Below, piece by piece: positions 18,236 to 26,337 of a stretch of 35,151 nt of DNA. Positions within the stretch are counted from its first letter, which is position 1. Every line of letters starts with the position of its first letter. Below the pieces are notes generated by a model. It was given only the letters and a program-made list of their open reading frames with translations, had not been told where the DNA came from and made no database searches. Made by a program: the position numbers and the translations under genes. The stretch is from a virus, in IMG/VR virus record IMGVR_UViG_3300044591_001286, positions 1 through 35,151 of that record, one strand, 5' to 3'.

Positions 18236-21200
18236 TATAGTACACTCCTAACTTCCACAGCAATAAGTTCCGCATCTCCGGTCATAGTATCATTAACAGT
18301 GTCACTAACATCTCTATAAATTTTAATTCTAAAAAAGTCACTAGCAGCTATACCATCAATTGTTGTGCAAGTTATTGTTGTTGTGGTTGGTATTCCAGCG
18401 GTTGCATTAGTTGCAGAATGAGCTTCTGTTGCGGCAGCGAATGAATCAGCATCAGCATCGGTATTCATATCTTCAAATTGCACACCCCAACGACAGTTTC
18501 CGGTAGTAGCACTAGTTGCCATCCAGTGAATTCTCACAGAAAAACCGGAAGCTAATGAAGCATTGGCTGGAACTACTCCAATGAATACGGCACTCTCTTC
18601 TGTGGTGTCATCAAAATCTAATACGGCAATACTATTTCTAGTATCTAGCGTAGCAAAATTGGATGCTGGTGGTTGATTATCTAGCGCCGTGAAGAAGCCC
18701 AGTGTTGTATTACGAACAGAGATACCATTTACTAGTACGTTTTGACTAAAATTACCAGATCCAGTCACATCCAAATTATATCCCGGAGAGGCTGTTCCAA
18801 TACCAATATAACCATTACTATCCTGTACATATAATCTAGGAGTACCATTAGTGGTTCTTAATTCTAATCCACCAACAAAAGATCTTCCATGTTGTAAATA
18901 TGTTTTATTATTATAAAAACTAAAACCTAAATATGCAAAACCTTCTGAGGCTCCGTATTTACTATTTAATTCTAATCTTGGTCCAGTACCAGCATTACTA
19001 CCAGCATCGCCAATTCTAACAGTAGCATCATTTTTAGATACATGTAATGTACCAGATGGTGATATTGTTCCTATTCCAACATTAGCAACATCAGATAATG
19101 TCCAGTTTTTACCAGCAACTAACCAATTATAATTACCACTAGCATCGCTAGTAATCTTATTATTAACATCACTTCTAAATATTATTCTATCATATCCCCA
19201 AGCATTACCATTAAATTTATAAGATTTTAAGGCACCAATAGTGCAATCACCATTTGTTACTGTTAAATTTGTACCATCAAAAGTTAAATTAGAACTACCA
19301 GTGATAATATTTGAACTATCTTTGTAAATAACCTGATTCGCTGAACCAGCAGCTGGACCAGTTATACCTTGTATACCCTGTATACCTTGGAGTCCATCAA
19401 AGCCCTGAATACCATCAAAACCCTGTATCCCAGTTTCGCCTTGAATACCTTGGATGCTTTCTCCTTGGATTCCCTGAATACCCTGGGCTGCTATTAGTTG
19501 CCAGTAGCTAGTATTTGTTGGATCCCAATTAGAAAAACCACTTTGAATAGCCACATAACTTGATCCATTATATGAAACACCATCATCTTCATAGTATGTT
19601 GTCATACTATTATATTCACCAGTCCAATTTATTCCTCCCGCTATACCTTGTATACCCTGCTCTCCTTGTATGCCTTGTGTTCCCTGCATACTAGCATCGG
19701 AACCTTGTATACCCTGAGTTCCTTGTATGGCTTCTCCTTGTATACCTTGAATAGTTTGAGCTATGAATACCGCCCAATAACTTCCATTACTTGGATCAAA
19801 ACCGGAAAACCCATTTTGTATCGCAGCATACGCGAATGAGCCATATGCTACTATATCATTAAGGTAATATGTGGTACCACTATTGTATTCTCCTCTAAAG
19901 TTTAGCGTTGGGATTGGTCCTTGAATACCGTCTAATCCTTGAATACCTTGAACTCCTTGTTCTCCTTGTATACCCTGTATTCCCTGCTCGCCCTGTACGC
20001 CTTGAGTACCCTGCATATAAGCGTCAGAGCCTTGTATACCTTGGGTTCCTTGTATAGCTTCGCCTTGTATACCTTGAATGGTTTGACTGATAAATAATGT
20101 CCAATAACTAGTATTGGTCGGGTCAAAACTAGAGAATCCGTTTTGTATAGCGGCGTATGCTGATGTTCCATACGCTACGATATCATTCAAATAGTAAGTT
20201 GTAGAACTATTATATTCACCTCTGAAATTAAGTGTTGGAATTGGACCTTGTATTCCATCCAAACCTTGGATACCTTGGACACCTTGCTCTCCTTGGATTC
20301 CTTGAATACCTTGCTCGCCTTGGATTCCTTGTGTTCCTTGCATACTAGCATCGGAGCCAGCTATACCTTGAATTCCAAGTTCTCCTTGGATACCCTGTAC
20401 GCCTTGTTCTCCTTGTATACCCTGTAAGCCTTGAGTCCCTTGATTGCCAGTTAATCCCTGAATGCCTTGTGTACCTTGATTGCCAATTAAACCTTGTAAA
20501 CCATCTAGTCCTTGAGCGCCAGTATTTCCCTGTACACCTTGAACTCCTTGAATCCCCTGAATACCTTGTATTCCTTGTAATCCCTGAGTGCCTTGTGTAC
20601 CCTGAATACCGTATACTAAAGTATTCTCCCATAATTGAGCAGAGGCGTTGTACGCTAAAACCTCTCCGTCCTGTGCTCCTGATATTTGTACATTATGTAA
20701 TTCATCTAATTCATAACCATTTTGTACAGCAACATAGATTCTTCCAGAACTAGAATTCTTTTTAACAACTACTCCAATAAATACAAGATGCTCTGGTGCT
20801 GAGGTCTTGGTGGTTGTGTATGTTCCTGGAGTATTTCCTAACCATAGGATATCTCCAGCATTAAAAGCATTTGTATTAATTCCTCTAATCATACCTCTAT
20901 TAATTACCCATCCTTCGGAACCAGCTAATATATTTTCAGCTACTATACCAAATGTTTTAGATGATGTTGTATCAGACGCGTTAGATGCTCTTTTAACTGC
21001 TACTCTTTCTCCTTGAGCACCAAACATGTAAACGACTTCACCCTTGTTAAGGGTAGTAGCTTCAGCATTATAGACTAATGAGGCCAAATCCTGACCAACA
21101 GACAATGTAACATTTCCACCCTTGAGATATTCTTGTAAAATTCCTTCTCCATCATCCCAAAATATTGATCCAACACCACCAAAAGTTTCTGGAGTATTAT

Positions 21201-24200
21201 CAAATTGAATATAATCAATATCTGAAATAGATGTAATATCTTGAACAGACCCTGCTGGTATTGGTCCTTGGATACCTTGAATTCCTTGAAGACCTTGGAT
21301 GCCTTGTGCTCCTTGTATTCCTTCATATCCCTGAATACCTTGAACGCCCTGATCTCCTTGGATGCCTTGAATTCCTTGAGTTCCTTGCTCGCCCTGTACG
21401 CCTTGTTCACCCTGTATACCTTGCTCTCCTTGAATGCCTTGCATTCCATCAGAACCCTGAATGCCTTGACTGCCAATCTCTCCTTGTATACCCTGTAAAG
21501 CCTCTCCCTGAGTACCTTGGATACCTTGAATGGTTTGACTTACAAACACAGCCCAATAACTAGTATTTGTGGGATCGATACTAGAGAATCCATTTTGGAT
21601 AGCAGCATATGCTTGATAACCGTATGCGACTATATCATTTAAATAATATGTTGTAAATGGATTATATTCTCCTCTAAAATTTAGAGTAGGAATTGCGCCC
21701 TGGATTCCATCTAGTCCTTGTATGCCTTGAACTCCTTGCTCTCCCTGTATTCCTTGTATCCCTTGCTCTCCTTGTATACCTTGAGTGCCTTGCATACTAG
21801 CGTCTGAACCAGCCGTTCCTTGACTTCCAATTTCACCTTGTATACCTTGAATGCCATCATAGCCCTGTGCTCCAATTTCTCCTTGGATACCTTGGATGCC
21901 TTGAGTTCCTTGTGTACCATCTAAACCCTGACTACCAGTATCTCCTTGGATACCCTGTGTTCCCTGACTACCAGCATCTCCTTGAATGCCTTGAGTACCC
22001 TGTGTTCCTTGAGATCCAATGCTACCTTGTGAGCCAGTTAATCCTTGTGTTCCCTGGTTTCCAGTCGAGCCTTGAATTCCGTCAAGACCCTGAATGCCAA
22101 TTAAACCTTGTATACCTTGGGTTCCTTGAACACCCTGAGTACCCTGAGTGCCCGGAGTGGAAAAAGTTGTTACTAAATAACTATAGTTTGCATTTTCTGT
22201 CCAGAATGTTACTAATCTACTATTATTATCATTATTACTAACATATATATTAATTACTATTCTATCAGTTAAATTTAAACTATTAGTAGGTATAACAGCA
22301 TTACTCTTAGTCTCTACTGGAGTAGTATTATTCGTATCCCAGCCTATTTGAACTTCATCAGAAGTAGATATTAATGTTTCTGGGCCACCCACAGGATATT
22401 TACTAACTGTATAATAATATGTTATATTAGCATTTTCTGTTGGCTTAGTAAAATAACTATATAGATGCCAAATACCATTAGGAATTAATTCAACATTAGG
22501 ATCATTAGCATCCGTGATAAAAGAAGCTATTAAATAATCTTGTTGCAGAGAAGTGAGAGTATGGGATGCTGTTTGATCACCTAGTCCGGTAGTGGTCATA
22601 TTTAATTCTTTATATGAACCAAATTGTGATACTGAATAGTTTAGAAAATAATTTGCTCCTGTACTCAACCCATTTGTCCCGTGAACACCTTGAATACCCT
22701 GCGTACCTTGATTGCCTTGAACTCCTTGTTGTCCTTGTAATCCCTGTAATCCTTGGGTACCTTGAGTACCTTGTGTTCCAATTTCTCCTTGAACGCCTTG
22801 ACTACCAATTTCTCCTTGGATGCCTTGTGGTCCTTGAGAACCTTGCGCTCCAATTTCTCCTTGAATTCCTTGAATTCCCTGTGCTCCTTGAGTTCCTTGG
22901 CTGCCAATCTCTCCTTGAACACCCTGAGAACCTTGAATACCGATTTCACCCTGTACGCCTTGGGTTCCCTGTGCGCCCTGATCGGCAAGTAATGTCCAAA
23001 AAGTTCCTTCCATTGGAGTATCACCAGTATTACCACCATTAGCATTAATACGATACCATGTCTTGCCATCATATGTAGCCACGTCTCCAACAGCGTAAGA
23101 AGCTCCTACATTATATGCTCCAGTAAAATTCCAAAGAGCAGCAGTACCTTGTGCGCCTTGAGATCCAATATCTCCTTGTATTCCTTGAACTCCCTGAGTC
23201 CCTTGAATACCTGTTTCTCCCTGTACGCCTTGCGTTCCCTGTGCTCCTTGAATACCTTGTTCACCCTGTATGCCTTGAAGCCCTTGAGATCCTTGGCTTC
23301 CAATTTCACCTTGAACTCCTTGAGTTCCTTGCGAACCTTGAGTGCCAGTTTCTCCTTGTACTCCCTGTAGTCCTTGGAGTCCTTGGAGTCCTTGGAGTCC
23401 TTGCGAGCCGATTTCTCCTTGAATACCCTGTGTACCTTGACTGCCTTGACTACCAGTATTTCCTTGGATACCTTGAATTCCCTGTATTCCTTGATTTCCT
23501 TGACTGCCAATCTCTCCTTGAACACCTTGTGTGCCTTGGTTTCCTTGAATACCTTGTATTCCTTGTGTGCCCTGATTACCTTGGCTTCCTTGAAGTCCCT
23601 GTAATCCCTGGGTTCCTTGATTACCTTGAACTCCTTGAACACCTTGTACTCCCTGTAATCCTTGAACACCTTGAGAGCCTGTTTCTCCTTGAACGCCTTG
23701 AACCCCCTGTATTCCCTGACTACCAGTATCTCCTTGAATTCCTTGTACACCTTGTGCGCCTTGTAAACCTGTTTCTCCTTGGATTCCCTGACTACCTTGA
23801 ATGCCTTGACTACCTTGTAAGCCTTGGACTCCTTGTGTTCCCTGATTACCTTGCAAACCTTGTGTTCCTTGACTACCTTGAGTACCAATCTCTCCTTGGA
23901 TACCCTGAGTTCCTTGTGTTCCTTGAACTCCCTGAATACCTTGTAAACCTTGTGTTCCTTGATTTCCTTGAACACCTTGAGTTCCTTGAACTCCTTGCGT
24001 ACCTTGATTACCCTGTAATCCTTGAGAACCCTGTATTCCTGTTAATCCTTGACTACCAGTAATTCCTTGAACACCTTGAATACCCTGCAAACCATCTATT
24101 CCTTGTATGCCAGTATTCCCTTGAGCACCTTGAGAACCTGTAATACCTTGAATTCCTTGATTACCTTGTAATCCTTGTAAGCCCTGTGCTCCTTGAGCAC

Positions 24201-24354
24201 CAGTAACTCCTGGCACACCAAGTTCTTCACTAACTACTACTGTAGGATCTCCAGATGTTACAACAGTAACGCTCTGTGTACAATCAGCAATAGATGTTTC
24301 TATAACTAGATAGTTAGTTTCTGCACTTATTATTTCAACATGACAGTCACTCAT
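18235..24354 (-). CDS. Giant collagen-like modular tail fibre protein
   Basis: About 2,039 residues. ATG 24354 is chosen (GGAG 5 nt upstream, TAATG overlap) over GTG 24360. After a ~60-residue N-terminal head come long Gly-X-Y runs, mostly Gly-X-Gln with almost no proline, expected to form collagen-like triple-helical rods. The rods are broken by globular modules: five aromatic-rich carbohydrate-binding-like units (22980-23138, 21532-21695, 20080-20247, 19753-19920, 19484-19640), a beta-domain (about 22160-22680) and a phage-fibre beta-domain (about 20605-21255) with LNKGEVVYMFG. The C-terminal third (from about 19350) contains VGIGTISPSGTLHV and IGIGTASPGYNLDV repeats typical of fibre tips, then a final beta-domain ending VEVRSVL. 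It is likely a trimeric host-recognition fibre. Confidence 0.9.
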   Translation of the reverse strand: MSDCHVEIISAETNYLVIETSIADCTQSVTVVTSGDPTVVVSEELGVPGVTGAQGAQGLQGLQGNQGIQGITGSQGAQGNTGIQGIDGLQGIQGVQGITGSQGLTGIQGSQGLQGNQGTQGVQGTQGVQGNQGTQGLQGIQGVQGTQGTQGIQGEIGTQGSQGTQGLQGNQGTQGVQGLQGSQGIQGSQGIQGETGLQGAQGVQGIQGDTGSQGIQGVQGVQGETGSQGVQGLQGVQGVQGVQGNQGTQGLQGLQGSQGNQGTQGIQGIQGNQGTQGVQGEIGSQGNQGIQGIQGIQGNTGSQGSQGTQGIQGEIGSQGLQGLQGLQGLQGVQGETGTQGSQGTQGVQGEIGSQGSQGLQGIQGEQGIQGAQGTQGVQGETGIQGTQGVQGIQGDIGSQGAQGTAALWNFTGAYNVGASYAVGDVATYDGKTWYRINANGGNTGDTPMEGTFWTLLADQGAQGTQGVQGEIGIQGSQGVQGEIGSQGTQGAQGIQGIQGEIGAQGSQGPQGIQGEIGSQGVQGEIGTQGTQGTQGLQGLQGQQGVQGNQGTQGIQGVHGTNGLSTGANYFLNYSVSQFGSYKELNMTTTGLGDQTASHTLTSLQQDYLIASFITDANDPNVELIPNGIWHLYSYFTKPTENANITYYYTVSKYPVGGPETLISTSDEVQIGWDTNNTTPVETKSNAVIPTNSLNLTDRIVINIYVSNNDNNSRLVTFWTENANYSYLVTTFSTPGTQGTQGVQGTQGIQGLIGIQGLDGIQGSTGNQGTQGLTGSQGSIGSQGTQGTQGIQGDAGSQGTQGIQGDTGSQGLDGTQGTQGIQGIQGEIGAQGYDGIQGIQGEIGSQGTAGSDASMQGTQGIQGEQGIQGIQGEQGVQGIQGLDGIQGAIPTLNFRGEYNPFTTYYLNDIVAYGYQAYAAIQNGFSSIDPTNTSYWAVFVSQTIQGIQGTQGEALQGIQGEIGSQGIQGSDGMQGIQGEQGIQGEQGVQGEQGTQGIQGIQGDQGVQGIQGYEGIQGAQGIQGLQGIQGIQGPIPAGSVQDITSISDIDYIQFDNTPETFGGVGSIFWDDGEGILQEYLKGGNVTLSVGQDLASLVYNAEATTLNKGEVVYMFGAQGERVAVKRASNASDTTSSKTFGIVAENILAGSEGWVINRGMIRGINTNAFNAGDILWLGNTPGTYTTTKTSAPEHLVFIGVVVKKNSSSGRIYVAVQNGYELDELHNVQISGAQDGEVLAYNASAQLWENTLVYGIQGTQGTQGLQGIQGIQGIQGVQGVQGNTGAQGLDGLQGLIGNQGTQGIQGLTGNQGTQGLQGIQGEQGVQGIQGELGIQGIAGSDASMQGTQGIQGEQGIQGIQGEQGVQGIQGLDGIQGPIPTLNFRGEYNSSTTYYLNDIVAYGTSAYAAIQNGFSSFDPTNTSYWTLFISQTIQGIQGEAIQGTQGIQGSDAYMQGTQGVQGEQGIQGIQGEQGVQGIQGLDGIQGPIPTLNFRGEYNSGTTYYLNDIVAYGSFAYAAIQNGFSGFDPSNGSYWAVFIAQTIQGIQGEAIQGTQGIQGSDASMQGTQGIQGEQGIQGIAGGINWTGEYNSMTTYYEDDGVSYNGSSYVAIQSGFSNWDPTNTSYWQLIAAQGIQGIQGESIQGIQGETGIQGFDGIQGFDGLQGIQGIQGITGPAAGSANQVIYKDSSNIITGSSNLTFDGTNLTVTNGDCTIGALKSYKFNGNAWGYDRIIFRSDVNNKITSDASGNYNWLVAGKNWTLSDVANVGIGTISPSGTLHVSKNDATVRIGDAGSNAGTGPRLELNSKYGASEGFAYLGFSFYNNKTYLQHGRSFVGGLELRTTNGTPRLYVQDSNGYIGIGTASPGYNLDVTGSGNFSQNVLVNGISVRNTTLGFFTALDNQPPASNFATLDTRNSIAVLDFDDTTEESAVFIGVVPANASLASGFSVRIHWMATSATTGNCRWGVQFEDMNTDADADSFAAATEAHSATNATAGIPTTTTITCTTIDGIAASDFFRIKIYRDVSDTVNDTMTGDAELIAVEVRSVL
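19484..19640 (-). repeat. Carbohydrate-binding-like module 5 of the fibre
   Basis: Encodes GGINWTGEYNSMTTYYEDDG through QLIAAQG. The W-TGEYN...YY..D.V.Y.GSSY.A pattern is retained, but it is clearly more diverged than modules 2-4. It is the last module before the fibre tip. Confidence 0.65.
19753..19920 (-). repeat. Carbohydrate-binding-like module 4 of the fibre
   Basis: Encodes PIPTLNFRGEYNSGTTYYLN through AVFIAQT. Same family as modules 2 and 3, separated from module 3 by a short collagen-like run containing a GSDAYMQG interruption. Confidence 0.75.
20080..20247 (-). repeat. Carbohydrate-binding-like module 3 of the fibre
   Basis: Encodes PIPTLNFRGEYNSSTTYYLN through TLFISQT. It is nearly the same as modules 2 and 4, differing mainly in the loop AYGTSAYAAIQ, where binding specificity would be expected to vary. 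Confidence 0.75.
21532..21695 (-). repeat. Carbohydrate-binding-like module 2 of the fibre
   Basis: Encodes IPTLNFRGEYNPFTTYYLND through AVFVSQT. It closely resembles the modules at 20080 and 19753 at both protein and DNA level, including shared flanking collagen sequence, so the three probably arose by duplication inside the gene. Confidence 0.75.
22980..23138 (-). repeat. Carbohydrate-binding-like module 1 of the fibre
   Basis: About 50 residues (LWNFTGAYNVGASYAVGDVA onward) with the W...Y..GD.V.Y.G..WY....N pattern of CBM5/12-like chitin-binding modules, inserted between collagen-like runs. It is the most diverged of the five modules in this gene. Confidence 0.6.
23371..23403 (-). repeat. 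Exact 9-bp tandem repeat inside collagen-like region
   Basis: The plus strand shows tccttggag three times in a row plus a partial fourth copy, encoding repeated Gly-Leu-Gln. Elsewhere in this gene triplets use varied synonymous codons, so this perfect run is exceptional and could expand or contract in register by slippage. Confidence 0.8.
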
Positions 24355-24752
24355 TAGCACTCCAGTTGAGTATTAGTTTGACTATATCTTTTAATAATTG
24401 TAATTGTTCCGTATACTAATCTTATAGTAAATTTACCACCACCAACATATAAGTCTGCTGGAGAGCTTAATTCTAAATCATATTTTCCTATACTAAAATT
24501 AAACCCATTTGTTGTGGATGCTGGAAATAATAATGTTAATTGGCCATTTAACCCATCAATAGTAAACTTATACTGAGAATAGTCCAAATTTTCAGTTGTA
24601 AAGATTTTTGTCTCGTTTGTATTAGTTTTACAAATAAGTCTAGCACACCACCCTGTCAAATCAATAGGATCATTATTAGCGTCTTTATATATTAATGATA
24701 GCTGGAAAGAGGCGCCTTGCTCGATATTAAAGTCATATTTACTAGCTGACAT
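24354..24752 (-). CDS. Small beta-rich structural protein opening the fibre operon
   Basis: A 132-residue protein with an Ig-like or BppU-N-terminal-like beta pattern: YDFNIEQGASFQLSLIYKDA, then DLTGWCARLICKTN, FTIDGLNGQLTLLFP and GKYDLELSSP. Such small domains act as fibre-attachment or baseplate adaptor proteins in several phages (fold-level inference). The ribosome site AGGA lies 8 nt before ATG 24752, and the stop overlaps the fibre start as TAATG, indicating coupled production with the fibre. It is the first gene after the capsid terminator and has its own promoter-like box 43 nt upstream. An anchor for the giant fibre is the most economical reading. Confidence 0.55.
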   Translation of the reverse strand: MSASKYDFNIEQGASFQLSLIYKDANNDPIDLTGWCARLICKTNTNETKIFTTENLDYSQYKFTIDGLNGQLTLLFPASTTNGFNFSIGKYDLELSSPADLYVGGGKFTIRLVYGTITIIKRYSQTNTQLEC

Positions 24753-24774
24753 ATAGTATTCCTAGCTTTTATTA

Positions 24775-24795
24775 GATTATATATTTATATACACC
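24775..24795 (-). promoter_or_regulatory. Putative late promoter (GGTGTA box with TATAAATA) for fibre operon
   Basis: Minus-strand GGTGTATATAAATATATAATC runs 24795-24775. It contains TATAAATA (24789-24782), the T4 late-promoter consensus, 30 nt before ATG 24752, and sits directly after the capsid terminator. A gp55-like sigma factor is encoded at 33584-34213. TATAAATA also occurs by chance within genes here (for example 1279-1286 and 13481-13488, same strand), so location is the main support. Confidence 0.5.
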
Positions 24796-24796
24796 T

Positions 24797-24835
24797 AAAA
24801 AAAAAGGCCGGCGCAATGGCCAGCCTTTTCTTTTT
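24797..24835 (-). terminator. Intrinsic terminator after the major capsid gene
   Basis: Minus-strand GGCTGGC (24825-24819) pairs with GCCGGCC (24812-24806) across a 6-nt loop: 7 bp with one G-T. A run of nine Ts follows (24805-24797). It is preceded by an A-rich stretch, so it could also act on the other strand. This is the strongest terminator in the window and ends the capsid transcript. Confidence 0.9.
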
Positions 24836-24852
24836 GCATTAATCTATTTGGA

Positions 24853-25863
24853 TCAGAGCGAGCCAAGTAGTACTCTGCGATTGTCTAGAACAGCAAAGCC
24901 TTGCTCTGCCCAGCCGTAGAAACCAGCTCTCTTTTGACGATGTAGTGTATCGTCTTCGAAAATCTGGACTTGTTCACGAACTGGCATTATGAAGCTATCT
25001 CTGCGTCTTAGATCAAGACCGACTACTAGTTCAACGTCACCTTCTGGTAGTGTGGCACTGAGAACGTTGTCATAGAATAGTTGATATTCTTGACCTTCGC
25101 CTAGTTCATCACGGTCGTGGAGGTTGACACCGAAGATTCTGTTTAGTGAACCATCAGCAGCAACGTAGATTTCTCTACGAGTAACTTCGTCAACTTGATC
25201 AACGCCCCAGTTGCGAATGTCTTCCATTGCTTCTGGACTAACGTAGAGATCAGTTAACATACCACGATTAGCAGATGACGAGTTGCCACCACCATTTCTG
25301 CGCATAACAGTCTTCATGAGACTGACTAGGCGCTTGGTGAATTGACCCGAATCAGCATCGCTATCAAATACTACGATGTTGCGATCAACACCAGCAGCAA
25401 GAAGTGTATGCCAGCCATCGTCATTCATCTTCTTGACGAATTGGGCTTCCATAACTTCCATAGCACGACCAACAACGTCCCAGCGAGCATCACGAGCATA
25501 CTTTAAGAGGTAGTCAATTGAGGCACCGATGTCATAGGTTGGAACCATGACATAATCGCCTTCAACGTGACGCTCTGGAATATAGCCATGATTAGGAATT
25601 GTGTAAGCCACAAAGTCCTTTTCAGTGCCAGGAGCAAGGAAATCTAGTGGGAATTCAGGAGTAGCACTTTGAGCCAATACGATTGGTTCGAAGATGTTAT
25701 CAAGAATATCGCCATTTAGAATGCCTTGACGAAGTGGTAATTCTAGGGCTTTTGCAAATTCAGCATTTGCGGCTAAAGCCTCTTCTTTATTCAGTGAGCC
25801 AGAGCGAACTAGAAGATCAGTTAACTCTGGTGTTGCTTGAAAGGTCTTTGTATTAGCTGACAT
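24853..25863 (-). CDS. Major capsid protein (HK97-fold)
   Basis: A 336-residue protein that builds the head shell. It follows portal, protease-scaffold and decoration genes in canonical order. Features fitting an HK97-type capsid protein include a helical, acidic N-terminus (LLVRSGSLNKEEALAANAEF), a LAPGTEKDFVAYTIPNHGYI loop in the E-loop position, long spine-like helix RDARWDVVGRAMEVMEAQF and a C-terminal beta segment FAVLDNRRVLLGSL. No long cleaved delta domain is obvious, which fits the separately encoded scaffold. It has a textbook ribosome site (GGAGA, 8 nt from ATG), a strong terminator after it, and visibly higher GC and different codon choice than the AT-rich neighbours, all signs of very high expression. 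Confidence 0.85.
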   Translation of the reverse strand: MSANTKTFQATPELTDLLVRSGSLNKEEALAANAEFAKALELPLRQGILNGDILDNIFEPIVLAQSATPEFPLDFLAPGTEKDFVAYTIPNHGYIPERHVEGDYVMVPTYDIGASIDYLLKYARDARWDVVGRAMEVMEAQFVKKMNDDGWHTLLAAGVDRNIVVFDSDADSGQFTKRLVSLMKTVMRRNGGGNSSSANRGMLTDLYVSPEAMEDIRNWGVDQVDEVTRREIYVAADGSLNRIFGVNLHDRDELGEGQEYQLFYDNVLSATLPEGDVELVVGLDLRRRDSFIMPVREQVQIFEDDTLHRQKRAGFYGWAEQGFAVLDNRRVLLGSL

Positions 25864-25885
25864 TTTTTTTCTCCATTAAATTTGA

Positions 25886-26335
25886 TTACTGAATGTTAAC
25901 TGAGACTTTAGCGAAACCGTCGTCGTCTTTATTACTTAGGAATGTGCCAATCTTGACAGCATCGGCGCAATCAGCAGAGATTGTTCCGCTTGGGCCAACA
26001 TAAGCAGCATCACCAGCAACTGGATCACCGTCGATTTGGTCAGTTGTGACTTGGCCAACTCTGAGAAGAGTAACCTTGCCACCAACTTGAACTTCATCTT
26101 TGTGCCAATTGATATGCTGTCTTGTTAGATCAAGATTAACTACGTCATTAAGTAGAATGCCCATTGGAACGCTACCAGAGCATTCGGCGGCATACTCAAC
26201 AACAGCATCAGCATCGTCCATAGAGACGCCAACACCGCCAGTTACGATAGAGGCTACGCCACCTCTTTCAGCGGTTGTATTCATGAAGAATGAGATATCT
26301 GTTAAGTGTTCGATACGATCTGGTTTAAGAGCCAT
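25886..26335 (-). CDS. Putative head decoration/capsid-stabilising protein
   Basis: A 149-residue beta-rich acidic protein between the protease-scaffold and the major capsid genes, where decoration proteins usually lie. It contains GGVASIVTGGVGVSM, ECSGSVPMGILLNDVV, KVTLLRVGQVTTDQIDGDPV and AGDAAYVGPSGTIS, the last resembling small barrel-type capsid decoration proteins (inference). Ribosome site GGGAG lies about 8 nt before ATG 26335. Like its capsid neighbour it is GC-richer than the rest, implying high copy number. It could alternatively be a minor head protein. Confidence 0.55.
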   Translation of the reverse strand: MALKPDRIEHLTDISFFMNTTAERGGVASIVTGGVGVSMDDADAVVEYAAECSGSVPMGILLNDVVNLDLTRQHINWHKDEVQVGGKVTLLRVGQVTTDQIDGDPVAGDAAYVGPSGTISADCADAVKIGTFLSNKDDDGFAKVSVNIQ

Positions 26336-26337
26336 TT

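Noticed and set aside
23106-23975. Minus-strand open frame of about 289 codons rich in Lys, Glu, Val and Phe, in another frame of the fibre gene
   Set aside because: Same repeat artefact in a shifted frame; the Gly-X-Y frame continues through with clear domain structure.
23151-24062. Long plus-strand open frame of about 303 codons opposite the fibre gene
   Set aside because: It is Leu/Pro/Glu/Tyr-only low-complexity sequence produced by reading the antisense of Gly-X-Gln repeats; no ribosome site and no independent domain.
18235-24354. CRISPR-like array impression from the regularly spaced repeats
   Set aside because: The periodicity is 9 bp, in frame and codes for Gly-X-Gln triplets; there are no uniform repeats with unique spacers.
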